A stretch of DNA of 11,677 bases, taken from the NCBI GenBank assembly GCA_937859855.1, contig CALMAR010000319.1:1-11677 (forward strand), in the 5' to 3' direction. Numbering within the stretch: position 1 is the stretch's first letter; each line of letters starts with the position of its first letter. Of the stretch, positions 6,499 through 11,677 are shown piece by piece. Under the pieces are notes generated by a model that saw only the letters and a list, made by a program, of their open reading frames with translations, had not been told where the DNA came from and did not search any database. Position numbers and translations under genes: made by a program. This DNA is from an uncultured Kineosporia sp. (GTDB lineage: Bacteria; Actinomycetota; Actinomycetes; Actinomycetales; Kineosporiaceae).

Positions 6499-6516
6499 CG
6501 GGCGCAGATGCGTCCG
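6499..6516 (+). terminator. Candidate hairpin terminator after the DUF305 gene
   Basis: A 7-bp stem (CGGGCGC/GCGTCCG with one G-U pair) and a 4-nt loop AGAT begin 26 nt after the DUF305 stop. There is no U-tract. It sits between the DUF305 gene and the predicted Nudix promoter, which suits a terminator. Confidence 0.35.
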
Positions 6517-6546
6517 CCAGAACCGGCCCGGCTGCGAGACGCTCGA

Positions 6547-6552
6547 TAGCGT
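6547..6552 (+). promoter_or_regulatory. -10 element (TAGCGT) for a leaderless Nudix mRNA
   Basis: TAGCGT fits the actinobacterial -10 TANNNT and ends 7 nt before the Nudix ATG. No Shine-Dalgarno is present, so transcription probably starts at the A of the ATG. No convincing -35 is seen. Confidence 0.45.
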
Positions 6553-6559
6553 TGCCGCC

Positions 6560-7039
6560 ATGCCGACGCCCGATTTCATTCTCGAACTTCGCCACATGAT
6601 CGGTCATCACCCGCTCTGGCTCCCCGGGGTAACAGCGCTGGTGCTGAACGACGACGGACAGGTGCTGCTCGGGCAGCGCGCCGACAACGGGCGATGGGCC
6701 CTCCCCAGCGGCATCCCGGAGCCGGGGGAACCGATGGCCGCGGCCTGCGAACGGGAGGTGCTGGAGGAGACCGGCGTCAAGGTGGAGGCCCGGGAGCTGA
6801 TCTCGGTCTCTGCGGTCGGGCCGGTCACCTATCCCAACCAGGACGTCACCTCGTTCGTGGATCACTTCTTCCGCTGTCAGCTGATCGGAGGGCAGGCTCA
6901 GGTGGGAGACGACGAATCGCTCGCGGTCGGCTGGTTCGACCCGGGCCAGCTCCCGGAACCGTTCGCACCTCGTACAGCCGAACTGATTCCACTGGCCGCG
7001 GACCAGGCACGGACTGGCCAGACCCTGTTCGATCGCTGA
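6560..7039 (+). CDS. Nudix hydrolase
   Basis: The 159-aa protein hydrolyses a nucleoside diphosphate linked to another moiety; the substrate cannot be told from sequence. The Nudix box GX5EX7REUXEEXGU is complete: Gly51, Glu57, then REVLEETGV (65-73) with the metal-binding Glu residues 66, 69 and 70. The N-terminus TPDFILELRHMIG...LWLPGVTALVL is typical of a common actinobacterial subgroup, and GRWALPSG precedes the box. The fold ends with WFDPGQLPEPF (about 134-144). ATG at 6560 is chosen because similarity begins there and a TANNNT -10 lies 7 nt upstream. It is on the same strand as its neighbours but probably has its own promoter. Confidence 0.92.
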   Translation: MPTPDFILELRHMIGHHPLWLPGVTALVLNDDGQVLLGQRADNGRWALPSGIPEPGEPMAAACEREVLEETGVKVEARELISVSAVGPVTYPNQDVTSFVDHFFRCQLIGGQAQVGDDESLAVGWFDPGQLPEPFAPRTAELIPLAADQARTGQTLFDR

Positions 7040-7057
7040 TCGGATTGATCCGGCTGA

Positions 7058-7086
7058 TTGCCGGCCGGTAAAGCTGGCGTTATTTG
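7058..7086 (+). promoter_or_regulatory. Possible sigma-70-type promoter for the 175-aa hypothetical gene
   Basis: TTGCCG (7058-7063) and TATTTG (7081-7086) are 17 nt apart. The -35 matches at four of six positions (TTG and the fifth C) and the -10 only partly. Initiation here would give a leader of about 95 nt containing the hairpin at 7113-7142 and a good Shine-Dalgarno. Confidence 0.25.
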
Positions 7087-7112
7087 TCCGCTCCTGGCCG
7101 GTTTTCGGAGCT

Positions 7113-7142
7113 GCTGGCACTCAAGGGGTCTTGTGTGCCAGC
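7113..7142 (+). other. Strong hairpin in the leader of the 175-aa hypothetical gene
   Basis: GCTGGCAC (7113-7120) pairs with GTGCCAGC (7135-7142). Inside it, after a single T-T mismatch, CAAG (7122-7125) pairs with CTTG (7130-7133) around a GGGT tetraloop, giving 12 bp in 30 nt. It stands 48 nt before the start codon and 34 nt before the Shine-Dalgarno. It could be a Nudix terminator (no U-tract) or a 5'-UTR regulatory structure. Confidence 0.5.
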
Positions 7143-7175
7143 CCGGGTCTGGCTCACTCTTCGGCTTAGGGCCTG

Positions 7176-7182
7176 AAAGGAG
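7176..7182 (+). promoter_or_regulatory. Shine-Dalgarno AAAGGAG deciding the start at 7190
   Basis: AAAGGAG lies 7 nt before ATG 7190. It is the clearest ribosome-binding site on the plus strand and fixes the start here, although the frame is open back to an ATG at 7058. Confidence 0.75.
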
Positions 7183-7189
7183 ACGCGGC

Positions 7190-7717
7190 ATGACTGAGCC
7201 GAACGTCGAGATCGCGCCGTTCCAAGGCGGTGGCTCGCTGCGCGGTTTCGTGGTCAGCGGCCGCTGGCCCGGATCGACCCGCGAGTGGGCCCAGTTCCTG
7301 GCCTTGGCCGTGCGACTGGCCGCCGTCCCCGGCCTCGTTCCCACCACGACCGTCTTCCGCGCCATTGAGGATGTGCCGGATGATCCGCAGCCCGGCACCG
7401 TAGGCCTGGTCACTTCCGCCGGTCCGGTGCTCGGAGATGGTGCACCCGAGCCCGGCCAGTTCGCCCGGGCAACCCCGCCCGCACTGTTGCTGCTGCATCC
7501 GCCATCCGAGAGCCGCCCGTCCACTCCGGAGATCTTCGGGGCGGCTTCCGGCTGCGTGCTGCTGCCGGGCCTGCCCCATCTGGGCCTGGAACACCGGGCC
7601 GCCTGGGTCGAGGCCGAGGTGGATGGCACGGTGACCCGGCTGGTCAGTAAGGTCGGCGTCGATCCGGCGCTGGATCCAGACACGGCGGTGCTGGCCATGC
7701 TGCTCGCGGCCGCCTGA
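7190..7717 (+). CDS. Hypothetical protein, 175 aa, family not recognised
   Basis: I do not recognise a family. The codon pattern (strong G/C third positions) and the AAAGGAG 7 nt upstream support a real gene. The product has no signal peptide or membrane helix, is acidic and rich in Pro, Ala, Gly and Leu, and contains STREWAQFLALAVRLAAVPGL (split as two halves, about residues 28-48), GLVPTTTVFRA, PALLLLHPP and a C-terminal LDPDTAVLAMLLAAA. An upstream in-frame ATG at 7058 is less likely because the added 44 residues cross the leader hairpin and have Cys/Arg-rich, non-coding character. It ends 54 nt before ileS, on the same strand, but ileS appears to have its own promoter. Confidence 0.7.
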   Translation: MTEPNVEIAPFQGGGSLRGFVVSGRWPGSTREWAQFLALAVRLAAVPGLVPTTTVFRAIEDVPDDPQPGTVGLVTSAGPVLGDGAPEPGQFARATPPALLLLHPPSESRPSTPEIFGAASGCVLLPGLPHLGLEHRAAWVEAEVDGTVTRLVSKVGVDPALDPDTAVLAMLLAAA

Positions 7718-7759
7718 GCGTGAATCGGCGCCAGGAAACGAGCCATCGAGTTGCCTCAG

Positions 7760-7765
7760 TAAACT
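7760..7765 (+). promoter_or_regulatory. -10 element (TAAACT) for leaderless ileS mRNA
   Basis: TAAACT fits TANNNT and ends 6 nt before the GTG start at 7772, which would then be the transcription start. The GTG has no Shine-Dalgarno. The element lies within a small inverted repeat TCAGT-AA-ACTGA (7756-7767), which might bind a regulator. Confidence 0.5.
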
Positions 7766-7771
7766 GACGGC

Positions 7772-10700
7772 GTGTCTGATCAGTCGCCATACACGCCGCT
7801 CCCGCCGAAGGTCGATCTGACCCAGGTCGACCATGAGATTCTCAAGCTCTGGCAGGAGCAGGACGTGTTCGCCCGTAGCGTCGCCCAGACTGACGGCGGG
7901 CCGGAGTGGGTGTTCTACGAGGGGCCGCCCACCGCGAACGGGATGCCGGGCACCCATCACGTCGAGGCGCGGGTGTTCAAGGACGTGTTCCCGCGGTTCC
8001 GCACCATGCGCGGCTATCACGTGCCCCGCCGGGCGGGTTGGGACTGTCACGGCCTGCCGGTGGAACTGGCGGTGGAGAAGGAACTGGGGATCAACGGCAA
8101 GCCGGAGATCGAGCAGATCGGCATCGCCGAGTTCAACGCCCGCTGCCGGGAGTCGGTCACCCGTTACATCGGCGACTTCGAGGCGCTGACCACCCGGATG
8201 GGTTTCTGGACCGACCTGTCCGACGCCTACTTCACGATGAGGCCGGAGTACATCGACAGCGTCTGGTGGGCGTTGAAGCAAATCTGGGACCAGGGCCTGC
8301 TGGAACAGGACTACCGGGTCGCGCCGTACTGTCCGCGCTGTGGTACCGGGCTGTCCGATCACGAGGTCGCTCAGGGCTACGAGACCGACGTCGACCCATC
8401 GGTCTATGTTCGGATGCCATTGCTGGCTCCACTGAAGGGTTTTGCGGACGTCAGCCTGCTGATCTGGACCACCACGCCGTGGACCCTGCCGTCCAACACT
8501 GCGATCGCAGTGAATCCTGACGTCGAGTACGTGATCGCCCGGACGGCCGACGGCACCTTCGTGCTGGCTCAGCCGCTGCTGGCGGCGGTGCTGGGCGACG
8601 ACGCCGAGGTTCTGGCCACCCTGCCCGGCTCTGAACTCGAGAACCTGCACTATCAGCCGCCGTTCGCTATTGCCGAGATTCCGGACGCGCACATCGTGGT
8701 CACCGCGAGCTACGTGACCACTGAGGACGGGACCGGATTGGTTCACCAGGCACCGGCTTTCGGCGCCGAGGACCTGGCCGTGATCCGGCGCTACGGCCTC
8801 CCGATCGTGAATCCGATCGGCCCGGACGGCCGCTTCCTGGCCGATCTCGATCTGGTCGGCGGGATGTTCTTCAAGGCGGCTGACCCGGTGCTGGTTGCCG
8901 ATCTGCGCGATCGCGGCCTGCTGTTGCGAGAGCAGTCCTACGAGCACCAGTATCCACACTGCTGGCGCTGCCACACCCCGCTGATGTACTACGCCCAGCA
9001 GTCCTGGTATATCCGCACCACTCAGCGGATCGAGGCGCTCAAGCGCGAGAACGAGCGCACCACCTGGTACCCGGAGCACATCAAGCACGGCCGCTACGGC
9101 GACTGGCTGGACAACAACATCGACTGGGCGCTGTCCCGCAGCCGCTACTGGGGGACTCCGCTGCCGGTCTGGCGTTGCCCGTCCGGGCACGTCACGATGG
9201 TGGGTTCCCGGGCCGAGTTGTCCGACTTGACCGGCACCGACCTCAGCGAACTCGATCCGCATCGGCCGTACATCGACGAGATCACCTTCGAATGCGGATC
9301 GTGTGGCGAAACCGCCAGCCGGGTGCCGGAAGTCATCGACGCCTGGTTCGATTCCGGCTCAATGCCGTTCGCCGGCATCGGTTATCCGTACGTGCACGGC
9401 AGCAAGGAGTCCTTCGAGCGCACGTATCCGGCCCAGTTCATCTGCGAGGCGATCGACCAGACCCGAGGCTGGTTCTACACCCTGATGGCTGTCGGGACAT
9501 TGGTCTTCGACCGGTCCTCGTACCAGAGCGTGGTGTGCCTCGGCCACATCGTGGCCGAGGACGGCCGGAAGATGAGCAAGCATCTGGGTAATGTGCTGGC
9601 GCCGATGCCGCTGATGGAGCGGCACGGCGCTGACGCCCTGCGCTGGTTCATGCTCTGCAACGGTTCGCCCTGGGCGTCGCGGCGAATCGGGAACGGCCCA
9701 CTGGAGGAGATCGTCCGGAAGGTGCTGCTCACCTACTGGAACACGGCCTCGTTCTTCACCCTGTACGCCGCGACCAGTACCTGGCAGCCTTCAGCCGCCG
9801 CGCCGGTGGCTCAGCGGCCGGTCAACGATCGCTGGGTGCTGGCCGAGTTGGACCACGTGATCGATGGTGTGACAACGGCTTTGGAGAATTTCGACACGGC
9901 CGGCTCTGGGCGCCTGCTGACCCAGTTCGTTGATGACCTGTCGAACTGGTACGTGCGCCGGTCCCGCGCCCGGTTCTGGGCCGGGGACGCCGACGCGCTG
10001 AGCACGCTGTACGAGTGCCTGGACGGGCTGACCCGGCTGCTGGCCCCTTTCGTCCCGTTCGTCACCGAGCGGGTCTGGCAGAGCGCGATCCGGCCGGGGT
10101 CAGCCTCGGGCGCCGACTCAGTGCACCTGGCCGCCTGGCCGATGGCTGGCTCCGATCGGGCCGATGAGCAGCTCCGTGCGGACATGGACCTGACCCGGCG
10201 GCTGGTCGAGGTGGGTCGTTCGGCCCGGAAGGCCACCAATATCCGTACCCGTCAGCCGCTCTCGCGGGCACTGGTGTCGTTGCCGGGGGATGGAACGCTG
10301 CCGGGTGAGCTCCTGGCCGAGATCGCCCAGGAGCTGAACGTCCGCGCAGTCACCTCGCTCTCGGTTGCCGGTGAGGTGGTGGATATCACCGTACGGGCCA
10401 ACTTCCGGGAGCTGGGCAAGCGTTTCGGCAAGCGGACTCAGGCGGTGGCGAACGCAATCATGGCGGCTGACCATCCGGAACTGGTCCGGGTGCTCAAGAG
10501 CGGGGGCGTGCTGTCCGTGCCGGTGGACGGCGGTGTGGACGGCGGACAGGACGGCGAACTGGTTGAGATCGGACTGGGCGACGTCACCCTGTCCGAGGTG
10601 CCCCGTACCGGATGGGCGGTCAACACCCAGCAAGATCTGACCGTCGCCCTGGACACCACCATCACTCCGGAGCTGCGCCGGGCCGGGCTGGCCCGGGAGT

Positions 10701-10966
10701 TCATCCGGCTGGTGCAGGCGGCACGCAAGGACGCCGGGTTCGATGTGGCCGATCGGGTGCTCCTCAACTGGGCGGCGTCGGGGGAAACCGCGGAGGCGAT
10801 CCGGGCCCATGCCGACGAAGCCCGGGATGCCGTGCTGGCGGTGGGGGGCCAGGAGTACCGGCCGGGCCACCTGCCGCAGTCGGCTGCTGGGTCAGAGACT
10901 GGAGTGCTGGACGGCGATGAGCTGGATGTGCAGTTCTGGCTGGATCGTGCGCCGGCCGGGCGCTGA
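7772..10966 (+). CDS. ileS: Isoleucyl-tRNA synthetase, type 2 (IleRS2), with GXHH signature
   Basis: The 1064-aa enzyme charges tRNA-Ile with isoleucine. The Rossmann core has EGPPTANGMPGTHHVEARVF (about 50-69), where the class I HIGH motif is GTHH (Gly60-His63) instead of HXGH, and the second signature KMSKH (600-604). The CP1 editing domain shows WTTTPWTLPSN (232-242) and GTGLVHQAPAFGAED (320-334). Cys pairs occur at CPRCG, CWRC and CGSCG, and EVIDAWFDSGSMPFAG precedes the KMSKH part. The anticodon-binding domain covers about 690-1064. Length and motifs match the eukaryote-like type 2 group, known for mupirocin insensitivity; the GXHH swap is linked to hyper-resistance. GTG at 7772 is chosen from the family N-terminus and the adjacent -10. 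No T-box leader is present. Confidence 0.97.
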   Translation: MSDQSPYTPLPPKVDLTQVDHEILKLWQEQDVFARSVAQTDGGPEWVFYEGPPTANGMPGTHHVEARVFKDVFPRFRTMRGYHVPRRAGWDCHGLPVELAVEKELGINGKPEIEQIGIAEFNARCRESVTRYIGDFEALTTRMGFWTDLSDAYFTMRPEYIDSVWWALKQIWDQGLLEQDYRVAPYCPRCGTGLSDHEVAQGYETDVDPSVYVRMPLLAPLKGFADVSLLIWTTTPWTLPSNTAIAVNPDVEYVIARTADGTFVLAQPLLAAVLGDDAEVLATLPGSELENLHYQPPFAIAEIPDAHIVVTASYVTTEDGTGLVHQAPAFGAEDLAVIRRYGLPIVNPIGPDGRFLADLDLVGGMFFKAADPVLVADLRDRGLLLREQSYEHQYPHCWRCHTPLMYYAQQSWYIRTTQRIEALKRENERTTWYPEHIKHGRYGDWLDNNIDWALSRSRYWGTPLPVWRCPSGHVTMVGSRAELSDLTGTDLSELDPHRPYIDEITFECGSCGETASRVPEVIDAWFDSGSMPFAGIGYPYVHGSKESFERTYPAQFICEAIDQTRGWFYTLMAVGTLVFDRSSYQSVVCLGHIVAEDGRKMSKHLGNVLAPMPLMERHGADALRWFMLCNGSPWASRRIGNGPLEEIVRKVLLTYWNTASFFTLYAATSTWQPSAAAPVAQRPVNDRWVLAELDHVIDGVTTALENFDTAGSGRLLTQFVDDLSNWYVRRSRARFWAGDADALSTLYECLDGLTRLLAPFVPFVTERVWQSAIRPGSASGADSVHLAAWPMAGSDRADEQLRADMDLTRRLVEVGRSARKATNIRTRQPLSRALVSLPGDGTLPGELLAEIAQELNVRAVTSLSVAGEVVDITVRANFRELGKRFGKRTQAVANAIMAADHPELVRVLKSGGVLSVPVDGGVDGGQDGELVEIGLGDVTLSEVPRTGWAVNTQQDLTVALDTTITPELRRAGLAREFIRLVQAARKDAGFDVADRVLLNWAASGETAEAIRAHADEARDAVLAVGGQEYRPGHLPQSAAGSETGVLDGDELDVQFWLDRAPAGR

Positions 10967-10997
10967 TCCGGCGAGCGATGGCCTGAGGTCGCCTGGC

Positions 10998-11022
10998 CGA
11001 GTGGGGCATTCCCGGGCACTCG
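10998..11022 (+). terminator. Candidate hairpin after ileS
   Basis: CGAGTG (10998-11003) pairs with CACTCG (11017-11022), and GGG (11004-11006) can pair with CCC (11011-11013) leaving a three-G bulge. It begins 31 nt after the ileS stop. There is no U-tract. A further GGGCC/GGCCC repeat lies at 11042-11057. Confidence 0.35.
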
Positions 11023-11099
11023 CGATGTAGATCACGTGGCCGGGCCGGGCTGGGCCCCTGCGACCGGAGCGCCTTCTGGGTCGGGCGGTCACGTGCGGC

Positions 11100-11105
11100 T
11101 AGCGT
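11100..11105 (+). promoter_or_regulatory. -10 element (TAGCGT) for a leaderless DUF4011-type gene
   Basis: TAGCGT ends 6 nt before the GTG at 11112 and is identical to the Nudix -10. Its first three bases are also the in-frame stop that limits the ORF upstream. No Shine-Dalgarno precedes the GTG. Confidence 0.42.
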
Positions 11106-11111
11106 GGATGG

Positions 11112-11677
11112 GTGCCCGAGCAGTTCGTCGGGGGGTCGCTGACGCGGCGGCCCCCTCAGCCGCGCCCAGAGCGTCCCGCGCCACCGGTGCCGGACCCGGT
11201 GCGCCCGGCCGAACTGGCGGAAGCGGAGGCGGCTGCTGCGGCTACCGCCACCGCCGCATCGGCTGCGGATACCGAACTGCCGGTGGCTGGTGCCGCGCAA
11301 CTCAATGTTGACTCACGAAGCCGGATAGCAGCCGCCGTGGATGGCTGGCGCCGAATTCTGGCCAGCTCGGAACTGCCCGGCACGCTGCTCGCTTCCGGGC
11401 CGCAGGCGACGTCGTCCTGGCTCGATCTGACCCATGCGCATCCGTCCGGCCTGGCTCCGCTGTTCGCGGCCCGCCCGACCCGGTTGTCCAGTCTGTTCCG
11501 GGAGCAGGCCGGGCGCGCGGCCGCCGTCCGCCAGGCTCGGGCGATCCGGACGTCGGCCATCTCGCTGTCGGCTCAGCGCGGAGTGCACGCCTCCTGCTTG
11601 GCGATCGGAGTCGCGTCCTGGCGCCCGGCCGCGGCCTCAGGGCCGATCCAGGCTCCGGTGGTGCTGCGCTCCTGTTC
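11112..11677 (+). CDS. N-terminal part of a DUF4011-type, helicase-related protein (runs off right edge)
   Basis: The frame is open from GTG 11112 to the window end (about 188 codons); an in-frame TAG at 11100 excludes an earlier start. Residues about 10-60 form a Pro/Ala-rich low-complexity linker. From about residue 66 the sequence resembles the N-terminal DUF4011 domain of large actinobacterial proteins with superfamily I helicase domains: AAAVDGWRRIL (72-82), SWLDLTHAHPSGLAPLF (101-117), RPTRLSSLFRE (120-130), a basic helix ARAIRTSAIS and HASCLAIGVASW (158-169), then QAPVVLR. The helicase motifs themselves would lie beyond the edge and are not seen. Assignment rests on remembered family patterns, so the helicase role is inference. 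It is on the same strand as ileS, 145 nt downstream. Confidence 0.6.
   Translation, partial: MPEQFVGGSLTRRPPQPRPERPAPPVPDPVRPAELAEAEAAAAATATAASAADTELPVAGAAQLNVDSRSRIAAAVDGWRRILASSELPGTLLASGPQATSSWLDLTHAHPSGLAPLFAARPTRLSSLFREQAGRAAAVRQARAIRTSAISLSAQRGVHASCLAIGVASWRPAAASGPIQAPVVLRSC

Noticed and set aside
7718..7771. T-box riboswitch before ileS
   Set aside because: The gap is only 54 nt, with no T-box or specifier stem, and a leaderless -10 fits better.
7166..9262. Very long minus-strand open frame (698 codons) opposite ileS and the 175-aa gene
   Set aside because: It is antisense to clearly conserved ileS codons; such frames arise from GC-rich codon bias and the translation shows no domain.
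11033..11095. Two CACGTG palindromes before the DUF4011-type gene
   Set aside because: The same hexamer occurs several times inside coding sequence (for example near 2338, 5104, 8017 and 9855), about as expected by base composition.

Overview
The window is GC-rich (by eye about two thirds G+C, with strong G/C preference at third codon positions). Its gene content is typical of Actinomycetota: separate ureA/ureB/ureC genes, a class F-like sortase, a neighbouring DUF3105/DUF305 pair, a type-2 isoleucyl-tRNA synthetase, and start sites that look leaderless. I cannot name the order or genus from sequence alone. No rRNA, tRNA, transposase, integrase or CRISPR array is visible, so this reads as an ordinary chromosomal segment rather than a mobile island.

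Left part (1-4858) is almost entirely on the minus strand. From right to left it holds a GNAT acetyltransferase of the AAC(6')-like subgroup, the three urease structural genes ureA-ureB-ureC in a tight operon, and a two-gene cell-surface cassette: a secreted, C-terminally membrane-anchored DUF4142 protein followed 12 nt later by a class F-like sortase. The extreme left end may hold the last ~43 codons of a plus-strand gene that converges on the sortase gene. No urease accessory genes (ureD/E/F/G) lie next to ureABC.

Right part (4859-11677) is entirely on the plus strand: a membrane-anchored DUF3105 protein, a DUF305 protein whose N-terminal membrane anchor and His-rich domain are in different frames (apparent 1-nt frameshift near 5917), a Nudix hydrolase, an unrecognised 175-aa protein behind a 150-nt leader with a strong hairpin, ileS, and the 5' end of a large DUF4011-type (helicase-related) gene that runs off the window.

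The most notable observations are: (i) IleRS carries the swapped HIGH motif GTHH (GXHH), the signature associated with mupirocin hyper-resistance in type-2 IleRS; (ii) the sortase has its catalytic His and Cys but a Ser where the conserved Arg is expected, and its operon partner has a sorting-signal-like tail without a canonical LPXTG; (iii) three genes (Nudix, ileS, DUF4011) have a TANNNT element 6-7 nt before the start codon and no Shine-Dalgarno, predicting leaderless mRNAs; (iv) a 13-nt tandem repeat just upstream of ureA and two strong hairpins at gene starts are unexplained regulatory candidates. I did not find a clearly new multi-gene defence or metabolic system; the sortase/DUF4142 pair is the nearest to an under-described functional unit.
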